The translations under genes were made by a program, and so were the position numbers. From NCBI GenBank assembly GCA_021646415.1, contig SOEU01000007.1, forward strand, positions 62,001 through 126,000: a stretch of 64,000 nucleotides of DNA. Direction: 5' to 3'. This document shows positions 8,613-18,271 of the stretch, one piece after another. Origin of the DNA: Candidatus Brocadia sp. (GTDB lineage Bacteria; Planctomycetota; Brocadiia; Brocadiales; Brocadiaceae). The notes beneath the pieces are model-generated. The model saw nothing but the letters and a program-made list of their open reading frames with translations, was not told where the DNA came from and did not search any database. The stretch's first letter is position 1; each line of letters starts with the position of its first letter.

Positions 8613-9971
8613 TCATTTTAATTTTCTATAAACTTTTATAGCATATGAATCAGACATACCAGCAACATAATCTATAATATTCAAAATATCATTATATAAA
8701 TTTTCATTTTTTGTACTCTTGAATTGTTCAGGTAACAGCTCGTTAATTTTTTGCCAATGAAACGATTTACGTGAAAGCCTTTCATTTTTCTTAGAATCTC
8801 CACTTCCTATAAAATAATGAAGTAAACCACCAAGCACTTCAAAGCCTGTAGCCTCCAATTCTAAAACTGAGGCAGATTCATAAACCTTTTTTCTAACTTC
8901 GTCTGCAATTTTGCTTATTGTATCTTTTTTGTATTTTGAATCTTCAATCAAAGCCTTATCAAAATCCCCACGTAATATACCTTTCTCGTTTTTTTTGAAT
9001 ATATCTGCAACATCATAAATCATATTAAAGATTGCCTTGCCTCTTAAATAACCTAAACGCTCATTATCACTAGATAATTCTTTATAAAATCTATCTTGTA
9101 GATCAAGGCCTGATATTTCATTCAACAATTCTTCAGCTTTTTCAAAATCAATGCAACCTGCTCTCACACCATCTTCAAAATCAATTAATCTATAGCAAAT
9201 ATCATCAGCGGCTTCAGTTAAAAAAGCTAGTGGATGCCTGCACCACGTATAATCGTCCTTATTTTCACTTAAAGAGCGTAAGCCTAATTCATCTGCTATG
9301 TTTTTAAAAATTTCACGATCGGCATAAAAGAAACCATATTTCTTTTGACTTACCCGAGCAGTATTTATGTTATTTATTTTCGATTCTCTTGTATACTTTG
9401 TAAAAGCTGCAAGTGCTGTTAAAGTTAAATCAAAACCTCGATAATGCTTTTTTGTGATTGTATGAAATCCAAGGGCATTCCCTTCGACATCAACGAAATC
9501 ATTCCATAGCTTATCTACATCGCCATTCTTATCATTTAGCTCAGCTTTTATATGCGAGCCAGTAGTTCTAAAAAAATCCGACATAGCTTTTTCTTCAGCA
9601 TGTCCGAAAGGTGGATTTCCAATATCATGAGCCAGACAAGCAGATGAGACGATCGCACCAAAATCATGTTCATTAATGTCTTTCAAGTTATAATTATTGA
9701 TTATATATTTACCTACGATTCTACCCAATGACCTTCCTACACTTGAAGTTTCTAAACTATGAGTAAGTCTCGTGTGAATAAAATCATACTTTGGCAAAGG
9801 GATAGTCTGGGTTTTATCCTGCAGTCTTCGAAAAGGATATGAGAATGAAATTCTATCAAAATCTCTTTCAAACTCACTTCTTGGGTCATTTGTTCCCTTT
9901 TTTGGACCCTCACCGCTATGTATTCTTTTTTTTGAAATTAATTGTTGCCAGTCCATATATAGAGCATACAA
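8613..9971 (-). CDS. dgt: Deoxyguanosinetriphosphate triphosphohydrolase (dGTPase, HD domain)
   Basis: A 452-residue HD-superfamily phosphohydrolase. Signatures are SFSYPFRRLQDKTQ, metal ligands in IHTRLTHSLETS and CLAHDIGNPPFGHAEE, and a later Asp in DICYRLIDFEDG. The enzyme splits dNTPs, typically dGTP, into the nucleoside and triphosphate; it is involved in nucleotide pool control and sometimes phage defence. The start could be the ATG at 9971 or the one at 9956 (MDWQQL); neither has a good ribosome binding site. It is intact and sits alone between repeats and debris. Its AT-rich composition contrasts with the GC-richer helicase fragment next to it. Confidence 0.9.
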   Translation of the reverse strand: MYALYMDWQQLISKKRIHSGEGPKKGTNDPRSEFERDFDRISFSYPFRRLQDKTQTIPLPKYDFIHTRLTHSLETSSVGRSLGRIVGKYIINNYNLKDINEHDFGAIVSSACLAHDIGNPPFGHAEEKAMSDFFRTTGSHIKAELNDKNGDVDKLWNDFVDVEGNALGFHTITKKHYRGFDLTLTALAAFTKYTRESKINNINTARVSQKKYGFFYADREIFKNIADELGLRSLSENKDDYTWCRHPLAFLTEAADDICYRLIDFEDGVRAGCIDFEKAEELLNEISGLDLQDRFYKELSSDNERLGYLRGKAIFNMIYDVADIFKKNEKGILRGDFDKALIEDSKYKKDTISKIADEVRKKVYESASVLELEATGFEVLGGLLHYFIGSGDSKKNERLSRKSFHWQKINELLPEQFKSTKNENLYNDILNIIDYVAGMSDSYAIKVYRKLK

Positions 9972-10000
9972 AAAAGTTTTTCAAACAACTAACTTCGTAG

Positions 10001-10027
10001 GTTGGGTTGAGTAAAGAGAAACCCAAC
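10001..10027. repeat. REP-like hairpin
   Basis: GTTGGGTT, an 11-base loop and AACCCAAC. Same sequence family as the hairpins at 8466-8585. It lies 30 bases upstream of the dGTPase gene. Confidence 0.6.
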
Positions 10028-10068
10028 AACTGAGACTATTCATGCCAAACTTTTAAAAATAAATCTTA

Positions 10069-10195
10069 GGGTGGATGTCACAAGGAGGTATGGCGCTCCT
10101 GCGAACAGGATTCTGAGAGGCTCTATGGCCTATGTCCTGACGCCCCAGGATTTCTCAACCTCGTTCCTGGTATTCGGGCCGGTGATCATCCACCC
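10069..10195. ncRNA. Candidate structured RNA or cloverleaf-like inverted-repeat element
   Basis: A closing stem of 13 pairs (GGGTGGATG-TCAC with GTGA-T-CATCCACCC, one bulged base) encloses three consecutive hairpins: AGGAG/CTCCT at 10083-10100, CAGGA/TCCTG at 10106-10139 and CCAGGA/TCCTGG at 10145-10170. It has no coding potential I recognise. It lies about 100 bases upstream of the dGTPase gene and 130 bases past the end of the helicase fragment. The strand cannot be assigned. It could be a riboswitch-like leader, an independent RNA or a small MITE. Confidence 0.4.
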
Positions 10196-10328
10196 AGGAA
10201 ATACTATACCCCACGTCTTACAAAGGTCAAGGATATTTTTGTTTTAAAAGAACCCACGAATAACGCTAAAGTACACGAAAGTGATTTCGTATGTTTCGCA
10301 TATTTCGTGGGTAACTGAAATATTCTAA

Positions 10329-11726
10329 TTATTGGAATTGAACCTGGTTTTTTATATTTTCTGCAATGGCCTTTCCGATGGTTGGTATCTTTACAAGATC
10401 CTCAACTGCCGCGCCTTTAATATCCTCCAACGTCTTGTATCCCGCATGATAGAGATGCCTTGCCCTCACCATTCCTATGCCTCTAAGGGACACGAGCTGA
10501 AGGAGTTCTTCCTTAATACCGTAGAAGACCCTCACCCTCAAAAAGGATAGCAGCTTTTCGGCTTCCTTCAGGCCAAAGACCTTACTTATCTCACCCGCCG
10601 AATAAAGAAGCCAATCGGAGAGTTCCACCAGCGTGCGGATATCACCAGGTCCTACTCCAAAATGGCCAACAATCGTGTCTTCCGGTACCTCAGCTATCCA
10701 TTCCATCAAGAGAGAGGCCGTCTTTATCTCCGAAAGGATCTCATCTGATGGATATTTCTCGTCTTTAGGGATTAAAAGCCCATCTGCATGGGCATGATAC
10801 ACATCAAACATCTCTTCGTAATCTTTTTTCCTTAATCTAATCGTCATCATGTCCGGTGTGTGGGCTATCATATGGAAGAGCACAAAAGTCTCCTTCTCTC
10901 CTGGCTGACGTAAGGCGTCTCTTATGATTACTCCTGTCAGAGGGTCTATGTAAAGGTCTGAGACGCGGCGGCCAAACCGCGTGGCAATAAGACCCCTTTT
11001 CTCAGAGACCATCTCCTCGTCTTTGAGGAAGCCAACAATCTTGTTTGTTATGGATGCAAGGGAGCCAGTGCCCCTCTGATGGCCAAAAAATGTATTCCGG
11101 AGGAAATCCATTAGTTCCCGCTTGTTTCTGGCAATAACGACGGCTTCTCCATATGGATCAAACCCCGGTCTTCCTGCCCTTCCTGACATCTGCTTTATCT
11201 CCATAATGGGTATGGGTTGCATTCCGAAGCCGGATTCGTATCTCCACCAATCCCTGATAATAACCCTCCTCGATGGAAGATTTAGTCCCATCGCCAGAGT
11301 CGTGGTGGCAGTCACGATCTTTATCGTATTGGCCCTGAAGGCATCTTCCACGATCTTCCTTTGCGCCATGATAATACCTGCATGATGGAAAGCAATACCA
11401 TGGCTCACACATTCGGCGAGTTTCCTGCAGAGGCGGGTCGGTTCCGGGGATACTCCTATGATTTGTTCTGAAAGTGTCTTCAGAGATGCTCTTTCCCGTT
11501 CATTTATGAATTTTGCAACATCTGATGCAACCTTATGTGCAACAGACTCTGTTGATTTCCTTGTATTTGCAAAAATGAGGGCTTGTCCGCCATCCTTTAT
11601 GGTCTCAAGGCTGAGGTTTGCGACATCCAGTGCATTTTGCCTTTTTACCTGAGTTATACTGCCGTCACGAAAGGTTATGGCATCGTTGAGACGAAAATTT
11701 AGAAATCTCTGAATATCAATTATTCT
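10329..11726 (-). pseudogene. Ski2/Hel308-like helicase, N-terminal RecA domain missing
   Basis: The frame opens just after a TGA near 11727 and shows the second RecA domain and C-terminal parts of a Hel308/Ski2-type DNA helicase: QALIFANTRKSTES (motif IV region), TATTTLAMGLNLPSRR (motif V), QMSGRAGRPGFDPYGE (motif VI), a winged-helix region and a terminal helix-hairpin-helix (LRGIGMVRARHLY, IPTIGKAIAENI). Walker A, DEAD-box and other domain-1 motifs are absent. The break lies about 10 bases from the stop codon of arsM on the same strand, so the arsenic island boundary seems to have removed the 5' half. An internal GTG at 11408 could begin a shorter product. Probably non-functional. Confidence 0.85.
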
Positions 11727-11736
11727 TCATTCTATT

Positions 11737-12888
11737 TCAACAGCAAGTCCCTGGTTTGCAACCAGGGGAATAGCCTTCATTTGTCATGCTGTATCCCTCA
11801 CCTTTTGTTTCTCGTGGAGATCTGACAAGCATTTCCTTTGTGCATGGAAAGGGTTGTGCCTTTTCTTCCGGGACTTCCTTCTGGGGGCTTATGAAATCAA
11901 AGTGATTTGCATATGGCTCGCGGCACAAAATATTGAATGTCTTTCTGCAAACAGATACACGCATCCCGCGACGATACCGGTGGCCGTCATCATCGGTAAT
12001 TTCCTGAAACGGCCCTTTATACACAACCGCCTCTTTATGGTCCCAGCATGGCCCTTCTTTTCCCTTGTATGCTAGTACCGTGATGCTTCGGAACTCGATG
12101 CCTCGAACCGTTCGCCACGGCCTTTCATCGCGTTTGGCAATGGTAATTCCATAAAATCCGGCATCCTCAAATGCCTTCAGGAATTCGTACTCCTGAAGTG
12201 CACCCGAGATACATCCACTCCACAGTTCTGGATCCTGCTGAAGCTCCAATGGCACTGGTTCGTCTGATACAATGTCACTGATGGCGGCACGTCCGCCCCG
12301 CTTAAGTACCCGATAAATCTCTTGGAAAAGCATGGTTTTGTCGTTGTGGTTCACCAGATTTAAGACACAATTACTGATCACAACGTCAACTGCTTCATCC
12401 GGGATCATGGGAGATATTTCACTGATCTGTTTTATATATGACTCCAACAGAGCAAGGTCAGATTCATTTTTTACAGGATGTCTTTTCAACCATTCATCAA
12501 GCATATCTCTATCGATACGCAAATCCTGTATCTTTCCCTTGCGAAACTCGACGTTGGCATATCCCAGGCGTTTCGAGACCTCACTATTTGCCTTGCGGGC
12601 AAGCGCAAGCATCTCATCGTTCATGTCAATCCCAATTACCCGCCCGGATGGACCAACCACCTGACTTGCAATGAAACAGATTTTTCCACCGCCTGAGCCC
12701 AAATCGAGGACTATTTCTCCCTCGCGTACATATTGTGAAGGATCACCACAGCCATAATCTCGTTCTAACACTTCCTGGGGAATGACTTCCAGATACTTTG
12801 AATTATACACAACAGGGCAACAAAGAGATTCTTCCCTTTGTGATGCAGCGGTACTATAACGATTTAAAACCGCTCGTTCTATCATCAT
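11737..12888 (-). CDS. arsM: Arsenite S-adenosylmethionine methyltransferase
   Basis: A 383-residue class I SAM methyltransferase. The SAM site is VLDLGSGGGK (about 60-69), then GIDMNDEML, followed by SNCVLNLV and LKRGGRAAISDIVSDEP. Candidate As(III)-binding cysteines include Cys23/Cys24 (SLCCPVV), Cys47 (YGCGDP) and the Cys in ISNCVLN. The C-terminal extension ends CKPGTCC. The reaction is stepwise methylation of arsenite. It lies upstream-to-downstream with arsS on the same strand, 120 bases apart, matching the arsM-arsS pairing known from arsenosugar biosynthesis. It is intact, and a degenerate second copy of its 3' part is at 20285-20437. Confidence 0.88.
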   Translation of the reverse strand: MMIERAVLNRYSTAASQREESLCCPVVYNSKYLEVIPQEVLERDYGCGDPSQYVREGEIVLDLGSGGGKICFIASQVVGPSGRVIGIDMNDEMLALARKANSEVSKRLGYANVEFRKGKIQDLRIDRDMLDEWLKRHPVKNESDLALLESYIKQISEISPMIPDEAVDVVISNCVLNLVNHNDKTMLFQEIYRVLKRGGRAAISDIVSDEPVPLELQQDPELWSGCISGALQEYEFLKAFEDAGFYGITIAKRDERPWRTVRGIEFRSITVLAYKGKEGPCWDHKEAVVYKGPFQEITDDDGHRYRRGMRVSVCRKTFNILCREPYANHFDFISPQKEVPEEKAQPFPCTKEMLVRSPRETKGEGYSMTNEGYSPGCKPGTCC

Positions 12889-13010
12889 AACTCCGTACCT
12901 CTTTCATAAATTATAGAAATTCAACCGGTGGGTTTGCTACGCCCTTCGATTCGCTCAGGGCAAGCTCTAAAGGTTGCGGCTACCATGAGCGTATCGTACA
13001 TTTTATGTCT

Positions 13011-13985
13011 TTATACCATTAATAGTGACCCTCCGCAACTGCTTCCGGCTTCTGCAGTACAACCAAAGCAGTGTACACCTGTTGTAATTATACCGTCATT
13101 GAATTCATCGAAAGATTCAATATCCCATATTGTCCTGCGACGACCCCCGATCGGGATTTCGAGCATTTGATTAAAATCGCAGTCATAAAGCTGACCGTCC
13201 CAACCAACAGAAATGAGCGTCCTGCACATCAAACTGTCTACTGTCTGCGGATTAAATGCGTTAACAAGAAGTTCCCTGTAGTATTCAACCTGTCCCGTAC
13301 GTTCAAGGTATTTCTCCCATCGTCTGATTGGCATGTTTGTCATTGTATACAGGCGATTGAAGACAATTCCAAATTGCTCACTCAGTTCTTTCTTATACTG
13401 CTTTTCTAATTTCTCCTGAGACGGTGGAAGAAAGGCATCGCCAGGATTATAGACTAAATCTAATCTCAATCCGTTTCCTTCATGCCCATAGCCCAGGGAG
13501 TTAAGCCTCCGCAGTGCGTCGATGCTCTTATCAAATACACCACTGCCACGCTGTTTATCCACGTTTTCCCTGGAATAGCAGGGTAAAGAAGCGATCACTT
13601 CAACGCAATTATCTTTAAAGAATTCTGCCAAATCTTCCTGGCCATTGACAAATAGTACGGTGAGATTGCATCGATCCATAATACGACGCCCCAGAGAACG
13701 GAACAGTTTAACCAGAGAACGGAATGCCGGATTAAGCTCAGGCGCACCGCCAGTAAAATCCACAAGCTCAATTGACGGTGTATTGGCAAGGAGGTTTAAT
13801 ATCTTATCTGCTGTTTCTGCCGACATTATTTCGGTTCTTTCCGGGCCGGCATCCACATGACAATGAATGCATGCCTGGTTACATAATTTCCCAACGTTTA
13901 TCTGGAGCGTTTTAGGCGTAGTACGCCTTAGATGGAAGCCGTATTGCCTTAATTTGTCTTTAAAGTTGATCTTTGAATCCCGCAC
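13011..13985 (-). CDS. arsS: Radical SAM protein ArsS (arsenosugar biosynthesis)
   Basis: A 324-residue radical SAM protein. The [4Fe-4S] motif CNQACIHC gives Cys35, Cys39 and Cys42. It is followed by DFTGGAPELNPAFRSL, LPCYSRENVDKQRGSGVFD and the Cys-rich C-terminus HCFGCTAEAGSSCGG, typical of the ArsS/DUF3641 family. ArsS transfers the 5'-deoxyadenosyl group to dimethylated arsenic made by ArsM. It is intact, adjacent to arsM, and partly duplicated as a remnant at 21831-22022. Confidence 0.9.
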   Translation of the reverse strand: MRDSKINFKDKLRQYGFHLRRTTPKTLQINVGKLCNQACIHCHVDAGPERTEIMSAETADKILNLLANTPSIELVDFTGGAPELNPAFRSLVKLFRSLGRRIMDRCNLTVLFVNGQEDLAEFFKDNCVEVIASLPCYSRENVDKQRGSGVFDKSIDALRRLNSLGYGHEGNGLRLDLVYNPGDAFLPPSQEKLEKQYKKELSEQFGIVFNRLYTMTNMPIRRWEKYLERTGQVEYYRELLVNAFNPQTVDSLMCRTLISVGWDGQLYDCDFNQMLEIPIGGRRRTIWDIESFDEFNDGIITTGVHCFGCTAEAGSSCGGSLLMV

Positions 13986-14070
13986 CGTGTTTAAACCCTC
14001 AATTGCCTTCTTCTTTTATAACTATTCAGCGAAAATATTTTGTATCAGATTTAGAGCAAGGAAGATTTTA

Positions 14071-14110
14071 TCCCACCTCCCCTAATCCCCTCCTTGCGAA
14101 GGAGGGGTAG
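14071..14110. repeat. GGAGGGG-type palindromic repeat copy
   Basis: CCACCTCCCCTAATCCCC followed by TCCTTGCGAAGGAGGGG. It lies in the spacer between arsS and the TlpA-like gene and is nearly identical to the copy at 3408. Confidence 0.75.
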
Positions 14111-14168
14111 TCAATCTTGTCCTCGTATGCTTTAACCAGTGCCTTTGATTGCGACTATCCGCACGTTG

Positions 14169-14657
14169 TTACTTTTTCAACAGTTTGCCGAGTTCGCTAT
14201 CCAAATCTTCTTCTGACAAATACCCAAGATGCTTGTTCACCACTTTGCCGTCTTTCCCATAGACAATGGTGGTCGGATATGCTCGCAAGTCATACGCTTG
14301 ACTGATATCGCCTCCATCAAGATAAATTGGATAATTGACGCCCAATGCTTTTATAAATGGTGGAACCACCTCTTGTCCGTTTTCATCGAAGGAAACGCCA
14401 ATGATCTCCAACCCCTTGTCCTTATATTTTTTGTAAAGATTGACAAAACCGGGTATCTCTTTCCTGCACGGTGGACACCATGTTGCCCACAGGTTAAGAA
14501 CCACCACCTTGCCTTTATTGCTTTCAAGCAAGGTATTTAATTCCGCAAGGGTTATCTTTTTGACGGCATCTCCTGCATAAGAAATCGTTGAAATACTGGA
14601 TAAAATAATAACAAACAAAAAAATAAAACATTTGTATTTAAACATTTTTTTATTCAT
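14169..14657 (-). CDS. TlpA-like thiol-disulfide oxidoreductase, exported
   Basis: A 162-residue protein with a signal peptide or anchor (about 1-28, ending SYAGD) and a thioredoxin fold. The active site is WATWCPPCRKE with Cys61 and Cys64, and the cis-Pro region is RAYPTTIVYGKDG. TlpA/ResA-like proteins reduce periplasmic disulfides, often in cytochrome c maturation. Here it sits within the arsenic island upstream of arsS on the same strand, so a redox role in arsenic detoxification is equally possible. It is intact. Confidence 0.88.
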   Translation of the reverse strand: MNKKMFKYKCFIFLFVIILSSISTISYAGDAVKKITLAELNTLLESNKGKVVVLNLWATWCPPCRKEIPGFVNLYKKYKDKGLEIIGVSFDENGQEVVPPFIKALGVNYPIYLDGGDISQAYDLRAYPTTIVYGKDGKVVNKHLGYLSEEDLDSELGKLLKK

Positions 14658-14784
14658 GACTCGTTCCTTTCTGTAAAAAAGATTTACTGCTACTTGTTTT
14701 TGACTAACATTAATTAAAATGAAAATTCCTATACAATCAATTTAAATCTTTAAACGGCTGTCAATTCATCCTCCAAGAAAGAAG

Positions 14785-15608
14785 TTAATTAAGCATGCAT
14801 TTTCCTATTATCCAATAAGTACCGCCACTAAAGATGACGGCAACAGGCAAGGTTGTGATCCATGACAAAAGTATTTCCAGTACCGTACGGGTATTTATAC
14901 GTCCTGTAATTAACCCTATACCGAAGAGAGACCCTACCGATATATGCGTTGTGGATACGGGCATTCCAAGTTTGCTGGCAAATATTACAAAGATGCTCGT
15001 CACGAGATTTGCAGTAAAGCCCTGACCATGATTTAATTTTGTGATTTTATTGCTCATTGTTTCAGCTACTTTTCTAGCATTCAAGAGCCCGCCAATTGCC
15101 ATACCAACAGCGACAGCCATCATACCCCAAAGTATTGATAGCCCTTCAATGAGGAATAAAAGAGCGACAATTTTTGGTGTGTCATTAAGGCCACGGGCGA
15201 AGCCCACTACTCCGGCAGAACAGAAGTGTAAATAATCCAGCAATCTCCGGCTATTCATCCCCAGGAAATACCCTTTATAAGTTTCCTGACAGTTTTCTTC
15301 GGTATCAATTGCAACACTAATAGTACTCCCATATTTTACAGAAAAAACAGGTGCGGGTTGGCATGATGGAGTTACTTTGCCCTGCTTACCGACACAAAGA
15401 CACCAGAAAAGGCGCTTACAAGGCCATGTGCAAAGAATATTGAAGCCATCGAACCTGCAAACGTTGTAAGAGTTGCCCACCAAATTGCATATTTATAATT
15501 CGTGGTCTTGCTCCCGAAGAGTGTGGCGACTCCTTTAAAGTTGTCATTAGCGCCGTTTGAATATGCAAGAAAACAGGTAGCCAGAAAAAGTATTATTAAG
15601 ATTATCAT
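14785..15608 (-). pseudogene. PiT-type inorganic phosphate transporter, frameshifted and internally deleted
   Basis: The N-terminal part (from 15608) carries the PiT signature AYSNGANDNFKGVATLFGS and runs to SAFSG, where the frame is lost and stops at 15372. The other frame then gives the C-terminal half with FARGLNDTPKIVALL, KLGMPVSTTHISVGSLFG and a final membrane helix. Compared with family members of about 400 residues, roughly 150 residues around the break are missing, so this is a deletion plus frameshift. PiT proteins import phosphate and adventitiously arsenate. Its ATG overlaps the end of the preceding gene (TGATG), indicating a former operon. Confidence 0.8.
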
Positions 15609-16147
15609 CAGAAATCTATCTCTACTTTCAGTGAGTCAAGAAATTTGTTAAAGGAGGTGAAGAGTTCCATTACACCGAGTGCCTCAACAATTTCGGAATC
15701 ACTAGCGTCTTCCTTCCTTAACTCTTCAACTTCTTCATCAGTTATCTTATTTGGATCTTTATTCGCCTTTCTGACAAAAGCAATGATCTCTCGTTCCTTC
15801 TTCGTAAACTTCTATTTCTCAATCTCACGCTCAATCATTGCCAGTTCCTGGTCCGTAACCCCGATTGTCCTGAGCGCGGCAATATGGGCCGCTACACAAT
15901 ACGCACAACTATTGTCCTTTGAAACTAAAAGGGCAATAGATTCCTTGATCTTTCGGTTCAGACTCCCTTGCATCATTACCGCCTTTACCTTGCTCCAGTT
16001 GGCCTTCAGGAGCGGAGGGAAATGGACGTAGGTCTTAAATAAATATGGAATCTTGCCAAAAGCACCTTCAATTTCAGTAAAAATCTCATGTACTTCAAAA
16101 TCATGCTTCAGGATTTGTTCTCTCCCTATAACCGAAAGTCTTGGCAT
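15608..16147 (-). pseudogene. Carboxymuconolactone decarboxylase/AhpD-like peroxidase with internal stop
   Basis: From the ATG at 16147 the first 111 codons contain the AhpD-type redox motif SCAYCVAAH (Cys81, Cys84, His88). A TAG at 15812-15814 interrupts the frame. The same frame then continues for 67 more codons (KFTKKEREIIAFVRK, EALGVMELFTSFNKFLD) to a TGA at 15608, where it overlaps the PiT start. Homologues of this family accompany ArsS/ArsM in arsenosugar clusters. The single nonsense mutation would leave a truncated but motif-bearing 111-residue product, so partial function cannot be excluded. Confidence 0.8.
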
Positions 16148-16196
16148 TATTGAGCCTCTCTATAAAATTATATATCCTGGAAAATTTTTCCATTCA

Positions 16197-16499
16197 TTAT
16201 TTCTGCTCATTCAAACCCCAATCGTAATCGAGATATTTTACCGTTACTTTATTATTTCGAATAAATCCTGCATCTTCCGGATTTAAATATCTTGCAACAT
16301 ACTCTTCTATTTTTTCACCATTCCTAACAAAATCCTTATCTTTCTTCAGTCCTTTATAGTCAACCAAACCATCTTTCGAAACATAACGGCCCAAAACACG
16401 ATCAAGCAGAGAGTTTGGGTCGTTATTTCCGGATGCAGATACGGTAATTGCCATACCATGAATCATGGTCAAAACGAACATCGTTATCACGAACTTCAT
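16197..16499 (-). pseudogene. DUF547 protein with large in-frame internal deletion
   Basis: A 100-residue exported protein (signal peptide about 1-22). It joins an N-terminal DUF547 segment, LLDRVLGRYVSKDGLVDYKG, directly to a C-terminal one, KIEEYVARYLNPEDAGF and KYLDYDWGLNEQ. The central conserved part (FWINAYNA, CPPL and neighbours, more than 100 residues in the family) is absent. The frame stays open, so a short chimera could be made, but it lacks the domain core. DUF547 proteins are frequent companions of ArsS and FAD disulfide oxidoreductases. Confidence 0.7.
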
Positions 16500-16633
16500 T
16501 TTGTCCCTCTCTTTTGTAAGCTTTCACCACAGAGATTTACAGAACATCACCAAACGTTGAAGTCTTGAGTATGAGGCTCCTCTTGCCCCTATTTGATCAG
16601 TGTAGTTCCGTGAAAATCCGTGGTCAAGTTAGC

Positions 16634-16724
16634 CCCCCTACCAAAAGGGGAAATAGAGGGTTGTTTTTTTCCCACGCTATTTTACAACCCCCCTGATCCC
16701 CCTTTTCTAAGGGGGATTTTTTTA
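16634..16724. repeat. GC-rich palindromes in a 300-base spacer
   Basis: CCCCCTACCAAAAGGGG at the left and ATCCCCCTTTTCTAAGGGGGAT followed by seven T (16696-16723). The latter resembles a plus-strand terminator, but the adjacent genes are all on the minus strand, so it is more likely a dispersed repeat. Otherwise the 16500-16799 spacer holds no gene I recognise. Confidence 0.6.
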
Positions 16725-16799
16725 CTCCATACCATCCTAAAAACCCGGTTAAATAAAATGAAAATTCCTATACGGTGAAATTATTTGTTGGTATATTAT

Positions 16800-18227
16800 C
16801 TACCCGAATATTCTTATCAGCTTCTTCGTAACCTTGGGAATCCACCCGGAGAATATCTTTTCAGCATAGTATTTATTTGTTACCCTTCTCACTGCCTGAG
16901 CAAGTGTTGGATAGACATGTATGGTATTGGTAATACCTTTCACCCAAAGATGATTCTGCATTGCGAGGACAAATTCATGCACAATTTCTCCTCCCCGCGG
17001 TGCAAGGACATAGGCGCCCAATATCTCACCCTTTTTCGTACAGACGATTTTGATTCTTCCTCTGTCTTCCCCTTCTATGACAGTCCTGTCCAAATCCTTC
17101 TCGTTGTACCGATACATTTTTACATGCTTGTATTTCTGTCTTGCTTCGTCCTCAGTCAATCCTACCCGACCCAGCTCGGGGTCCGTATATGTAACCCACG
17201 GGACTATACGATAATCCGTCTTTCTCTTCAAAAATGGAATCAAGGCATTTGCCACGACAATGCCCGCATGATATCCAGTAACATGGGTAAACAAATATTG
17301 CCCTGTTACATCCCCGCATGCCCATATATTTCTGGCAGTAGTACGCAGAGACCTGTTTACCACAATAGACCTTTTTTCCATCTTAACACCGGCGGCTTCG
17401 AGATTAAGCCCCTCCAAATTAGCAGCACGTCCAATAGCAACCATAAACTCATCGGTTTGAAATGCCTTTTTCTGTCCACTGCACACTGCTACCACTTCAA
17501 TGCCCTTTTGATCTCCATTTTTTTGACATGATCTACATCAACACAAGTATGTATTGTAATCCCCTCTTCCTTAAGAATCGCTTCAAGGGTATCGGAAACC
17601 TCTTTATCCTCACGCGGCAGTATCTGCCCCATCTTTTCCAATACGGTGACCTTGGCCCGAATCTTGTAAATACCTGCGCAAGCTCAAGCCCTATTGGGCC
17701 TGCACCTAATATAATCATTGATTTGGGTAAATAATCCAATTCCAGGGCACTCTCACTGGTTAAATATTGAATGTTTTCGAGACCTTTGACAGGGATAGCA
17801 ACGACCCTTGAACCTGTTGAGGTGACAAATTTTTTACTGGTAATCTTCTTACCATCAAATTCAAAGGTATGAGGGTCAACAAATTTTCCGTCCCCCAAAA
17901 AACCTGCACCCCCATATCTTCTAATCTTTTTGAATCATCGCGCACGCCAACTTTTGATATTACATCCCTCATGTGGTTCATAATATTCTTAAAATCGATG
18001 GAGATATTTGTGTCATTCAGACCAAATTCCCTGGACCTTTTCATAAGCGAAGCTATTTTTGCAGAATGGACCAATGTCTTTGTGGGAACGCACCCATAAT
18101 GAAGGCAATCGCCACCCAGTTTCTTTTTCTCGATAAGCGCAACCCGGGCGCCAAGTTGGGCAACCCCACTTGCAACATTTAGCCCCCCTGCCCCACCACC
18201 AATTACCGCAAGATCAAAATCTCTCAC
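16800..18227 (-). pseudogene. FAD-dependent pyridine nucleotide-disulfide oxidoreductase with three frameshifts
   Basis: Three overlapping frames together encode a mercuric-reductase/dihydrolipoamide-dehydrogenase-like flavoprotein: FAD motif GGGAGGLNVASGVAQLGA, redox disulfide GGDCLHYGCVPTKTL, NAD motif ILGAGPIGLELAQVF, second FAD motif ARNIWACGDVTG, and a dimerisation domain with HVYPTLAQAVRR. The frame breaks fall at a T6-G5 run near 17890, at GGG near 17675 and at an A7 run near 17518-17524 (minus-strand bases). Each can be repaired by one base. All motifs are otherwise conserved, so this is either a young pseudogene or homopolymer miscalls. Confidence 0.85.
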
Positions 18228-18271
18228 ATTCTTCCTCCTTTCGCCCGCCCTTAAGTCCCTCCCATCCAGGG

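Noticed and set aside
7915-16147. Possible recoding of TAG/TGA as sense codons
   Set aside because: Stops inside genes are both TAG and TGA, occur beside indels and deletions, and only in the eroded region; long genes elsewhere use the standard code.
16696-16723. Hairpin plus T7 as an intrinsic terminator
   Set aside because: Its orientation serves the plus strand, where no gene ends nearby; the sequence matches the dispersed GC-rich palindromes.
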